Below, piece by piece: positions 9,409 through 21,400 of a stretch of 64,000 nucleotides of DNA. Both the position numbers and the translations under genes were made by a program. Source of the DNA: Nissolia schottii (taxonomy: Eukaryota; Streptophyta; Magnoliopsida; Fabales; Fabaceae); the NCBI GenBank assembly GCA_003254905.1, contig QANU01029220.1:1093749-1157748 (forward strand), in the 5' to 3' direction. The notes below the pieces were generated by a model. The model worked only from the letters and a program-made list of their open reading frames with translations, ran no database searches and was not told the origin of the DNA. Within the stretch, counting starts at the first letter, position 1; the number at the start of each line of letters is the position of its first letter.

Positions 9409-12359
9409 CTGGACCATTATCAATCTCGTCATCGCCATATATACCTAATTGAGTCATCAGATCAGTCTCATCATGAATTGGGGAAAAGATCCGGTCAAAC
9501 TTAGATGGTCGATCTTTTAGCACCTTCCACCAGCTGGCTTCTCCTTTGATTACCGATAGTTCTTGGCTTGACAATTCATTCTTTGAAAGACTATGCAGCT
9601 TTGGGCAATCATAAAATGCCATTTCTTTTAAAGCAGGCCCAATGTGCAACCCACTAGAAATGCTGGTCAACTCAGGCAGATGGACAAGTGATAACTTTCT
9701 CAATTTAGGTAGGAAGGTATCAACGTTGGACTTGGATGATTCATGACTTATTAAGGTACTTAGTTTGGGACAGTCTTTGACTATAAGCTCCTTTAACAAA
9801 GAAAGATCTCCCAGAAAATCCAAAGAGAAGAGAGTCGTTAACTTGGGACAACTTTGCAACGATAAGAACTGCAACATACCAAGTAAGCAACGAGGAGGAG
9901 TTGGTCCCTCCCAGATGCTTCTTAGGTTCTTCATGTGGGATACACTCAAGAATAGCAAATGAGAAAGCATATCATTATCACCATTTGAGTCTCTTCCTCC
10001 AACAATTGTCTGCATCTCTTTACATTCTGCCAATACGCACAACCGCAGTTGTTCTAAATTTTTCATCTCAAATTCAGAGAGATTCTTTATGGTGAAGTGC
10101 CAATCCAAAAAAAGAGCCTTGCTGTGTCTAAGAAGCATTTTTATTTCGGTTGGCACATCTGCACCTTTGACAAATTTTAAGCTGCGATCACTTTGTTTAA
10201 ATTTTACATCAACGGTAGGTGGCATGGTTGATAGAATCCGCTGAATATGACAACCAACAATGAACCTGAAATCAACTTCAAAAATGTGGTCTGGTAATAG
10301 CTTTAAAAGTTCCAGTTGTGGTATATATATGCTGAGAGTTTGTAAAAACTCTAATCCCAATATTTCCGGTAAAATGACCTGTACATTCTCATGCCACCGT
10401 TTATCATCAGGGTTCACGCCAATACTTAAATGCTTCAGCCTCTTGAGTTTGGACATCACTCCAGGAGGAATAATTGTTGAACAGGAATATGGCTTATTCT
10501 TCTTGCCACGATATTCATAAAAGTAGAGGGTCAGGCTTTGCATATTGGTTAACTTCTTAACCTCTTTCGGCAGATGTGTAATCTGAGTCTCATCAAGATC
10601 AAGCTTCTCAAGTTTCTGCAAATTTCCAATTTCGGATGGTAATTTCATGATGGATTCACAACCTTTCAAGTAGAGTTCTCTAAGCTGCTCCAAAAAGAAT
10701 AAGGAGGGTGGTAATACTCTTACACTGGTGTAGGATAAGTCAAGGATGCGAAGTAGGGGCATGTGGACAAAAAATGAGGATGGGATTTTTGTCAAATCAG
10801 CATTGCCTTGCAGAATCAAAACTCTTGAGTTCCCGGCAATTTGGGGACAGCGGTAGCTCAGAGAATTTATTGTTCGCTAGTTCAATCCGTAAAGCATTAT
10901 GCCATAGATCGGTGTTGAGCGGTTCAGTCAATCCTAGCCCAGATACATTTAGGACCAATGGGTTCAAGGTGTACATCGATTGTAAAATTTTATAGGTTTC
11001 TTCTGGTAATCGAATATACCTGCCTCCATTGCGCTCATATTGTAGCAAGACAGAATTATCTAGAAGCTGCCTTAGGTTCTTTTCTGTTTCTTCAGCATCC
11101 AGAAAGAGAGAAGAGATCCAATCATTCATCAATTCATAACCAAACTTCCCAACTCTAATTTCAGGAATGAATAAGCAGTGTAGTAGGCAATGCTTTTGTG
11201 TTGTATTTATACCATCCCAGATTAAGTTAAGGAATGTATGAATCATGACTCTGGTCAGACCATGAAACTTGCTGGTATCATGTGAAGGATTAGCATGTTG
11301 CATTTTATGCAGAGCAAGTTCCAAGTTTGTGACATCTTGGGGATTCCTTTTCAACCACTTTGCCACAAGGACAATGGCAAGAAGATGGCTACGACACTCT
11401 TCAACTATACGCACTGCAGTTGAAAGGATGGCACTTGAAGAATAAACAAACTCCTTCCCCACATTGTGACAGAAGACCTCCCATGGCAGCAAATGATCTT
11501 TAATCCGTATTTCCAAGTCGATTAATTCTGCCATCAATTCATCATCTTTAGCTTGTGTTTGTGTTGTTGATTCAGCAGTAACCAGCACCAGAACTCCTGA
11601 TAGTAAGGTCTTATGAAATCCCACATTCTGTGGATGGAAGATTTCCTCGCCATCCCTATCCCTATCCCTATCTACCAGAAGCACCAGATACCTGTTGCTT
11701 GACATCTCTTCCTCAATGCGTCTGGTGCACAAAATGTGGTTATCGTCTTTTGTGGCCATTGGAAGATGAAGTAGCTGACAGATGTGTTGTCGAAATTGAT
11801 TCTCTGCTGTAGTTGGATACGCGGAGGCGTCAATACTCAAAGGTCCGCGAAATGAATTAAGAATATCAAGCACATGATGCTTGCCTTTCAAGGCTGCTTC
11901 TATTTTTGCCATCACTGCTCTTTTTTGGACATGGCTTCTCGTTGATAACCTGATGTATTTGATATGGCGGTGCGGAAGTTGTTGTTTAGAAATGGAAATC
12001 AATGTTTGAATGAGTTGGTGGACAGCAAGATCCGCGGCCAAATTGAGAATAGCTTCTGGAATCAAGGCTGCATCAATGAAGCTGCTGGACCCCCTTGTTA
12101 GCTCCAATGGTATAACCCCTTCGAAATCTCTAAGCTGCCTCTCATAATAGGACTTTTCTGTCAAATCACTAATCTCGTCATCTGTTGTTTTCGGAAGGTA
12201 ACTCGACAAAAGGCTCATCAGATCTCTCTCTCTCCGTGAAATCATCTTCTGCTTACTTGTGGAATATGTTGATTCTGAGCTCGTCAGAGTACTACTTCCA
12301 CATTCAGAGACCCCTCCTGATTCCTCCTTTTTCGGAAGTTGACGCGGCTTCACTTCCAT
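9409..12359 (-). pseudogene. NLR1: degenerate NB-ARC-LRR gene with one frameshift
   Basis: It is orthologous along its length to NLR2. The upstream frame starts MEVKPRQLPKKEES at 12359, which keeps only the last units of the N-terminal FPKxE region. It then has a degenerate NB-ARC: no P-loop, YLVLLVD at the kinase-2 position, SHLLAIVLVAKWL at the GLPL position, and YIRLPEETYK where MHD is expected. The LRR follows. A single extra base near 10823 ('aaactcttgag' against 'aaactttgag' in NLR2) shifts the frame between LPLSPNC and the first LRR. The downstream frame is then intact to the phase-1 donor at 9409 (DNGPG). The 5' UTR donor at about 13033 is also mutated. The WRKY exons follow on the same strand. 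It is probably a recent pseudogene, though a sequencing error at the frameshift cannot be excluded. Confidence 0.82.
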
Positions 12360-12839
12360 TTTGGGATGTTCTCCTCCCTCCAACGGCCTTCTGCACAAGG
12401 CCAAAACCAAAAGCTTCAAAAATCAAATAATGTGTCTTTCCTACATATGACAGCACAAAACCAAAACAAGTTGAAAGAAGCAAACAAAATTCATTATGAA
12501 AATAATAAGCAACGAGAAATTTAACCATAAGTCGTTAGCAAGCAAGCAAGGATAACTGAGATACTCATGTGATGAACAACATAGCATTTTTAGGTATACA
12601 TGTAAAATTACGGTTACTGAATACCAACCTCTTTTACCCTTTATATTTAAAATTATGATTTGAGATCTAGGATCATCCTCAAACACAATTCAACTACAAT
12701 TCATTAGGAAACACATTATTTGTGAAATATACACAAACCAGAATTTCGATTGTACTTAGTTATAATACAAACAATGTTTAAAAAATATGATTATGTTATG
12801 TACCAATAAAATTGTTGCAAACTTGAGCATTTTCACCGT

Positions 12840-13190
12840 CGGAGAGCTCGAAAAGCAGAGTGTATCCTAGGCTTAGAGCCAGGGAATGGAAATTTTGATC
12901 GGAAAATCAAAAGTTGAGAATTCATAGAAAGAAATTGAAGCCGAATTTAGCTGGCAAAAGAAGTTTAATTTGATGGATCAAATGCTAGTGCAGAATAGGA
13001 CCGCACAAAGAATACTAACTAGATTATGCAATGCATCCCGAACAGGCTCGCTCTTCGTTTGATCACACAGCCGTTGAAGTTGAAGTTGAATTTGAATGGA
13101 GAGCAACCCAAGTGCTTGAAGATTGAAACCGGAATTGGAGGAGATCAAGTTTTTCAAAAGATTGGTAACACATATTATAGGTGAGAATGG
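12840..13190 (-). promoter_or_regulatory. 5' non-coding exon and promoter remnant of NLR1
   Basis: The minus strand is similar to the leader regions of NLR2 (22930-23450) and NLR3 (42000-42340), including 'aagagcgag.ct.ttcgg' and the preceding CAACGGCTG-like segment. In NLR2 and NLR3 the exon ends at a CG/GTATGC donor. Here the donor reads GGATGC, so it is lost. Confidence 0.6.
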
Positions 13191-15985
13191 TCTCAATTGA
13201 ATTTTTCAATTAATAAAGTTATAAGTAATATATCATTGTCAATATTTTTGTATTGTTTACGGTTCAATTAGATTTTGTCGTTCAACTTGCGATGTTTGTT
13301 TGTGAGTTGAAAATGTTTTGGGAATAAGGATGACAAATAAATTGAGTTGAGCTAACTTATATATAACTCGCGTTTAAATGAATTGAATAGAACTAAGTTG
13401 ATTTTTTATGTTGGGATGTTTGTGAGTTGGTCAGTTAGCTCGCGAGCCACAACAAAAATTGAAGAAAAAAAATAATTAATTAACATTTGAGTTAAAGCTA
13501 TAATTATTATTTTGGGATATTAATTTTATAAATTTAATAAATTATAATTATAGAGATATATACTCAATGCTTCTGCATTTCAAACTAAAATGATGAATAC
13601 AACACATACTTTTTTGATGGAAACACAACACATTCTTAAGAGAATCATTTTAAACTATTCGAAGTATAGATAGAAATTGCAATTCATACATAAATTAAGA
13701 ACTTTGTCATTTGGTGGTTAGGGAAACTGTTGGGGCTAGGTTAGTAGTTATAAATAAAATAGGTTAAGTTTGTCCAAAAAGTCTACAACTAAAAAAATTC
13801 AATTTTTTCGACCCAATAGCAAATTTGCCTCACCTTGCTTCTCCTTCGCTTAACCTGGGAATCAAACGAATCCAACCTACGCGAGTTGAAAATTGTAAAG
13901 AGTTGAAAATTCAACTTACCTTGTGAAAAAAATCAAGCTGATCGCCCTACCCTACTGAGTTGAACCTATTTTGCGATTCTTATTTGGGAAAGTAATGTCC
14001 CAAACCTTCTCTTTCACTCCTAAACCTAGGTCACAAACACATTCTTAATCTTTAGACAAAAAAACAAAAGGATTCGTTAGACGTTGAACTGGACAATCGA
14101 TAGAATTTGCTAACTAATGTCCTAAGAGCATTGGTTAAGAAAGCAAAAGAAGTAAGTTTTAGAGTTTTTAATACATGTAATGACATTGGAAATCATCAAG
14201 TCTCACTTTTTAATAAAAAGTTATCTCTTATATTTTCCCAACAAGTGTCTTAGGGATAAGAAACTTGTTAACTTTTCCCTTTTAAGCAATTATAAGTGTA
14301 AATTTTAAGACACTACTTAAGGGGTGTTATTTTAAGTTTAGAAATAGAAAGACTAATGGGAAAATTTAACCAATACCCTAAAAAAATATGTTTTATTGAA
14401 AAGTGAAAATGGTTAAGATTGAAAAGTGAGACTAAAAATATATTGAAAAGTTTATTAAAAAGTGTAAATGTTTTATTAAAAAATGTAAATTCTAAATTTT
14501 TTAATGCATTAAAACTTATAAAAACTTTAAAATTTTATTATTCTTGATTTCTTAAATAATTCTTAGAGCATTGATTAGCAAAATCCAAGACTAATTATAA
14601 GTTCAAAAATTAAAGAATCGTGTTTCTTTTTATTTATATATATATAAAACTAAATAAGACAAGCGTGTAAAAGTTTAGGACCAGGCAAGTGGGGTCTTCA
14701 GCCTAACCATCCCATCTCAACTTTCTCCACGCAATTAAAGAGGAACAAAATGGCTTGATATTCAACGGCATAGCTTCAATGTCAACGCCCCTCTTAATTT
14801 TTGTAGGTGTTGATGGATTTGACTTCAAGTGTTGGATGTGTGCTTATCTATTTCTTGCCTTCTCTCCTACCAACTCCGCTAGGAATTCCCAAACAACAAG
14901 AACAAATGAATTGGATTGAATATTCTCTCGTGTTTTATGTAAGAAAACTTAAATTTCATGGAATTTTTTTCCCGTAAATTTTTAAGGGTTTAAAACACAT
15001 CCGAAAATTTGTTGCGGTATTTAAGTGAGTTATGCGTCATAATTTCATTTGTTGACATCATTATGAGTTTAAAGCCTAAAATTTTCTCAAAATACTATAG
15101 AATTTCCCAAATTTTAATGTTATACATATAAAACTATTTTACTTAAACTTCTATTCATGTATCAACATAGAGTTGATTAAGGTGGTGCAATCTTGAATTT
15201 GAGTTCTAAGAATGAAAATAACTTTTACGACCTACCCCCTACAAGAGGGAATATGGTCGAGTCGAATATGGTTAGTTGAATTTAAGTAGTATAGCTCAAA
15301 TGTTTGCCGCTCAATCAAGACACACTAAAAATAATCTACTCATATATTATTATGTGAGTATAAATATTTGATTTAGATAATTATATAAAACTATTTTATA
15401 TGAATATTATATTAAAATACTTAAATAAGATTTTAGGACCTAATAAATTATAAATTTTTGTTTTGATCCCTAATAAAAAAAATGATTTTGGTCTAATAAA
15501 TTTTTTTTAAAAATTTTGGTCTTCAACATTAGTTATCATTGTTAATTAATGACATAATTGGTGTCAAACATAAATATTTAGATGAATAATTTATTGTATA
15601 CGATTAATAAATGTCACATAAAATAAGTTGAATTAGACTTTAGTTTATCATGTCATCAATTAAAGGAGATAATTGATGTCAGAGATCAAACCAAACAAAA
15701 CAAATTATCAAGGATTAAAACTAAATCAAAGAATATTTTTATATTAGGGATCAAAATAACTTATATTATTTGAACTCATTTAACATAAAACTTATCTAAC
15801 AATGAATAGAATTAACATGATGTCCTATGACAAATAAGTGCACATAGTTCTCATAATAAATACCGTAACTCTCAAAAAAAAGTAAATACATACCCTCACC
15901 TCACCATAATGAGATGATCGGTAGCTAAACTTCCTAAACTATTGCTAATTAAGGAAAAAAAAAAATGTTTCTCCTTCCCTTGAAC
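13191..15985. other. Long AT-rich intergenic stretch
   Basis: No gene, RNA or intact transposon can be supported over these 2.8 kb. It is AT-rich with scattered short open frames that look random. Confidence 0.5.
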
Positions 15986-16270
15986 ATGGCACCGGACTGA
16001 GGCAAGGTGGCCGGCAATGACTCTGTCAGTCAATTGCATATTTTATATTTCTATGCTCAACTCTCTTTTTTTTGACGGAATGCTCATCAATACACGCGAA
16101 AACATGTTTTTGCATAACTAACTAAATTAATCTTTCACTATTATTCAAAACAGTAGCTGTATATCTATAGATAAGTTACTGTTATGTAAAAAAAAAATAA
16201 AAATCTATAGATAGGTTAATTAACATGGTTATAATATTTAAGGCTACTTTAAGAGAGCAGATTAATCTCT
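15986..16270 (+). repeat. Cluster-specific dispersed repeat, copy 2
   Basis: It matches the 6985 copy ('aggcaaggtggccggcaatg', 'gtcaattgcatattttat', 'atcaatacacgcg'), with a small insertion of 'ttttttgacggaatgctc'. It lies just beyond the 3' end of the NLR2-ARF gene, on the plus strand. Confidence 0.7.
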
Positions 16271-16350
16271 AATTATTTCCTTCTGTTGGGCATTGTTATC
16301 ATCCAGAAAAGACCGCTATCTTTTATTTCATAAAACGTCGAGTTTCAAAC

Positions 16351-17874
16351 TCAACTAAAATTTCCGGCTTCAGAATCCAGTTTCCTTGCTTTAACTACTT
16401 CATTAATTGGAAATTGGATGTTGGGGGAAAGCTTCTTCACCACCTCCGGCGGCGCGATGAAAATTTTCTTCACAAGACTACAGAACTCACTGCAGCAAAA
16501 TAGCAAGCAAGAGTTTAATATACACATAAAGATATTGGATACCAAAAATAATATGCCGGAAAAAATTGTCCGCGTAAAAAAGCTAGAATCCAATGATCTT
16601 ACAGCCATGGGTCATCTCCAACCATCATCATATCATCTTCACTATCAGTGTAGACAACCTGCCATTTTTTTGCGGATCCGCAGAGCTCACCCTTGATGTC
16701 AAACATCTCTTCCAATTTCTTAAGCAGATCCTCGTATCCATCAAACCCTGTTAAATCCACAACCCTTGGAATAGGCAGACCTTGCATGTATACCTGGAAT
16801 GAAATCAAAGTTGTTTCATAAATAATCTCCCCACTAGGCAGGCAGGCACCACTCGCTTGCAAAATAGAGGAAGCTGAACCTCAAGAGAGCCCAAGAAAAA
16901 CAGGATGGAACATAAAATTTAATAGGAATAATCATTCAAAAAGAAGAAGCCTTGTGACCTTAAGTAATGATTACTATAGCTTTTATGACTAAGTGGCTAA
17001 GAAAATATTCAGCTAATGATGATCTGTGAGGATTCTATTTCAAAGGAAAAATTTAAAGATTCGTTTTCTTCAGCTGAACTGTTTGATCATGCTCCTCTTT
17101 ATTCATGGGCCTCTCTATCAACTTCCTATCCATTTTTATGTAATAGTTAATTGATAGTGCATTAGATGCTGTCATCAATGCATTTATATACTCTGAAGAA
17201 TATCATCGGGAGCTAATAATCATCATACAATTCTGTGAAACGAGGATAAAGTACAAATCATTGACATACAGTTAACTAAATTAGTGCACGGGAAAAATAT
17301 GCCAAAGATGTTGCAGGGATTGTAAATGGGGAGAGGTGCAAGGTGTATTACACTGACATGAAATATGCTACCTTTGTGCGGCGACTTATTTGTTTGCTTT
17401 GAAGTGACCTCACAGGAGGCCGTGGCCACAGGCATGATTTTTCAGCGTCACAACTTGTTGCAGAAGGAATATCTGATCGATTCACATTTGATGGTTTAGA
17501 ATTCTGATCAGACTTGCCATCCAAAGATGCACCGGACCTATCATCAGTCACCCTTTGTGACAAAGTGACAGTTGGCAGTTCTTCTGTATTAGAATTCTCA
17601 AGTAAGTGAACCCCAAAGAGCCTACAGCCATTTCCAGTGCCTTGTCTCGATACCTGAGATTCTTTATGCGCTATAAGTGAAAATGATTCTGTAGAGTTTT
17701 CAATCCTATTGATATTGGACCAATATATTGACTTGTTGGGAGTAGTGCTATTTCCCCCAAACCCAAGAAATCTAGTTGCAGTAGAATTGAATTTGGGTGA
17801 TGGATAAAGGTCTCGGCCATGTTGAAGATCACGATAAGAGAAAGGTGGAGATTCAGATGGTGATTTCTGTAAGC
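16351..17874 (-). CDS. ARF-derived C-terminal exons of the NLR2-ARF gene (middle region and PB1 domain)
   Basis: Three minus-strand exons: 17874-17372, 16793-16603 and 16489-16351. Exon 1 starts after CATCAG with two bases that complete the phase-1 codon of the NLR2 LRR exon (G+GC, Gly). It reads LQKSPSESPPFSYRDL.., an ARF middle region, and ends RRTK/GTAGCA. Exon 2, VYMQGLPIPRVVDLTGFDGY..DDPWL, is the ARF/Aux-IAA PB1 domain. It keeps the basic-face residues (the K of RRTKV, the R of RVVDL) and the acidic OPCA motif (YTDSEDDMMMVGDDPW). Exon 3 (EFCSLVKKIFI..) completes the domain and ends KLDSEAGNFS-stop. All phases agree (1, 0, 2). The ARF B3 DNA-binding and Aux_resp domains are absent. In ARFs, PB1 mediates ARF-ARF and ARF-Aux/IAA pairing (family knowledge). 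With the B3 half missing, this is a domain capture rather than a free-standing ARF. Confidence 0.85.
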
Positions 17875-18468
17875 CTGATGCACAGAAGGAAAAAAAAATA
17901 ATGTCATTTGTTTGGATGGAAAGTGAGAGGAATGGAACAGTTATGCAACTTAAATGAAAAGTGTGTTGTAGTTTAAATTTAGGAAATGATTGGAAGGGTG
18001 GCAATGGAGGGAGTGACAAGGAGTAACACTAAATATACATCCAAACAAGAAGGTGATATGTTTTAATGAACACTCCTCCTTGTCTTTCCCTTCTTTTCCA
18101 ATGTGAGTCATTCCCTTCCATCTTCCGTAGGACCCCCAAACATAGCGGGGAATGAAATGGCTAAGAAGAAACATAGAAACCTCTTCCTTACCCTTAAAAA
18201 CAATCAAGCCCACTATTGCTTATATCTAATAATATGGTAAAGAGAGAAAACAAAAGTTAAATATCTCTCTTTTCCATACCCTTCTATTGTAACAACTAAT
18301 GACCAAACAACACTAGGAGGACTCGCCTCATTCTCTTCAAACTCCCACACCAATGAGTGACATATAACTCCCCTTTCCATTCCCTTCCATCCCCCTAGAA
18401 TCTCCCAACCAGACCATAAATCTACGAAATATACCTAATTGTCATCGAAGTTGAGAGTAAATAATTAC
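17875..18468 (-). other. Intron joining the NLR2 LRR exon to the ARF exons
   Basis: It runs from the donor at 18468 to the acceptor at 17875, about 0.6 kb. It is rich in CTTCC/GGAAG-type motifs ('attcccttccat' repeated), which suggests a small transposon inside it. It has no stretch similar to the NLR1 and NLR3 introns. Confidence 0.5.
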
Positions 18469-21400
18469 CTGGACCATTGTCAACATCGTCATCATTATAT
18501 ATATTTAATTGACTCATCACGTCAGCCTCTTCATGAATTGGGGAAAAAATTCGATCAGACTTGGATAGTCGACCTTCTAGCGCCTTCCACCAGTTGGTTT
18601 CTCCTTTGATTACCGTTAGTTCTTGGCTTGAAAGTTCGTTCCTTGAAAGATTACGCAGCTTTGGGCAGTCATAAAATGCTACTTCTTTTAAACCAGGACC
18701 AATGCTCAACCCACTAGAAATGGTTGTCAATTCAGGAAGATGGACTAGTGATAACCTCCTCAATTTAGGAAGGAAAGTATCGTCATTGCGCTTGGATGAT
18801 TCATGACTTATTAAGGTACTCAGTTTGGGACAGTCTTTGACTATAAGCTCCTTTAACAAAGAAAGATCTCCCAGAAAATCCAAAGAGAAGAGAGTTGTTA
18901 ACTTGGGACAACTTTGCAATGATAACGACTGCAACATACCAAGTAAGCAACGAGGAGGAGTTGGTCCCTCCCAGATGCTTCTTAGTTTCTTCATGTGGGA
19001 TACACTCAAGAATAGCAAACGAGAAAGCATATCATTATCACCATTTGAGTCTCTTCCTTCAACAATTGTCTGCATCTCTTTACATTCTGCCAATATGCAC
19101 ACCCGCAGTTGTTCTAAATTTTTCATCTCAAACTCGGAGAGATTCTTTATGGTGAAATGCCGATCCAAGAAAAGAGCCTTGCTGTGTCTAAGAAGCTTTT
19201 TTATTTCGCCTGGGACATCTGCACCTTTGACAAATTTTACGCTACAATCACTTAGTTTAAATTTTGCATCAACAACAGGTGGCATGCTTGATAGAATCCG
19301 CTGAATATGACAACCAACAATGAACCTAAAATCAACTTCAAAAATGTGGTCTGGAATGAGCTTCAAAAGTTCCAATTGCGGGATATATATGCTGAGAGTT
19401 TGTAAAAACTCCAATCGCAATATTTCTGGTAAAATGACCTGTACATTCTCATGCCACCGTTCATCGTCAGGGTTTACACCAATACTTAAATGCTTCAGCC
19501 CCTTGAGTTTGGATATCACTCCAGAAGGAATAATTGTTGAGCAGGAATACGGCTTATTCTTCTTGCCACGATATTCATAAAAGTAGAGGGTCAGGCTTTG
19601 CAAATTGGTTAACTTCCGAACCTCTTTAGGCAGATGTGTGATCTGAGTCTCATCAAGATCAAGCTTCTCAAGTTTCTGCAAATTTCCAATTTCAGGTGGT
19701 AATGTCATGAAGCATTCACAATGTTTCAAATAGAGTTCTCTAAGCTGCTCCAAAAGGAAGAAGGAGCATGGAAGTTCTCTTACACTAGTGTGGGATAAGT
19801 TCAGGATGTGCAACAGGGGCATGCAGATAAAAAACGATGAAGGTATTTTTGTCAAATCAGCATTGCCCTGAAGCATCAAAACTTTGAGTTCCGGACAATC
19901 TGGAGACAGTGGTAGCTCAGAGAGTTTATTGTCTGCTAGTTCTATTTGTAAAACGTCATGCCATAGGTCAGTGTCAGGCGGTTCAGTCAATCCTAGCCCA
20001 GATCTATTTAGAACCAATGGGTTCAAAGTATATAACAATTGTATAATTTTATAGATTTCTTCTGGCAGTCGAATATACCTGCCTCCAGAGCCTTCAACTT
20101 GTAGTAAGACAGAAATATCTAGAAGCTGCTTTAGGTTCTTTTCTGTTTCTTCCGCATCCACAAAGAGAGAAGAACCCCATTCATTCATCAATTCATATTC
20201 AAGCTTCCCATCTGTAATTTTAGGAATGCGTAAACAGCTTAGTAGGCAATGCTTTTGTGCCTTATTTATACCAACCCAAATTAAGTTTAGGAATGTATTA
20301 ATCATGACTCTGTTCAGATTCAAATCATGGAACTCAAGGGTATCATGTGAAGGATTGGCATGTTGCATTTTATGGAGAGCAAGTTTCCAATGTGTGACAT
20401 CTTGGGGATTCCTCCTCAGCAACCATTTTGCCACAAGGACTATGGCAAGAAGGTGGCCACAACACTCCTCAACTATACGAACTGCAGTAGCAAGGATGGC
20501 ACTTGATGAATATACAACCTCACTCCCGACATTGTGACACAGGACCTCCCATGGCAGCAAATGATCCTTAGTTCTTATTTCCAAGTCCATTAATTCAGTC
20601 AACAATTCATCATCTTTAGCCAGTGTCTGTGTTGTTGATTCAGTGGTAATGAGCACCAAAACTCCTGACAGCCAAGTCTTACCAAATCCCACTCTCCGTG
20701 GATCGACCATTTCCTCACCATCACTGTCTACCAGAAGCACTAGATACCTCATGGTTGACATCTCTTTCTCAATACGTCTGGTACACACAATATTGTCATC
20801 GTCTTCAAACACTGGAAGCTGAAGTAGTCGACAGACTTGTTGGCAAAATTGATTCTCTGTTGTAGTTGAATATGTAGAGGCATCAATCCTCAGAGCTCGG
20901 CCAAACGAATTAAGAATGTGAAGCACATGATGCTTGTCATTCAAGGCAGCTTCTATTTTTTCTATCACTGATCCTTTTTCAAGATCGCTCCTGGTTGATA
21001 ATCTGATGTACTTTTTACCGAGCAAGGGTCGATGTTTAGAAATGGAGATCAATGTTTCGACGAGTTGATGTACAGCAAGATCAGCAGCTAAATTGAGAAT
21101 AGCTTCTGGAATCAATTTGCCATCACTGAAGATGGAGCATGACCTCTCAACTTTTTCTGCGTCCCTTATTATCTCCATTGGTATAAGTCCTTCCACATAT
21201 CTAAGCATCCTCTCATTATATCCATACGGCTTTTCTGTCAAATCACTAACCCAATCATCCGTTATTCTCAGAGGGTAACTCAGCAAGAGACTCACCAAAT
21301 CTCTCTTCCTCATCGATGCAACCTTCTGCTTATTTGTGGAACGTGTTAATTCCAAGCTCGTCAAAGTACTAGTCCCAGAGGCAGAGGCCCCATCTGATTC

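Noticed and set aside
18825..19304. Plus-strand open frames of up to 159 codons across the NLR genes
   Set aside because: They are mirror frames of the LRR coding strand, recur in the same form in every paralog and have no independent similarity.
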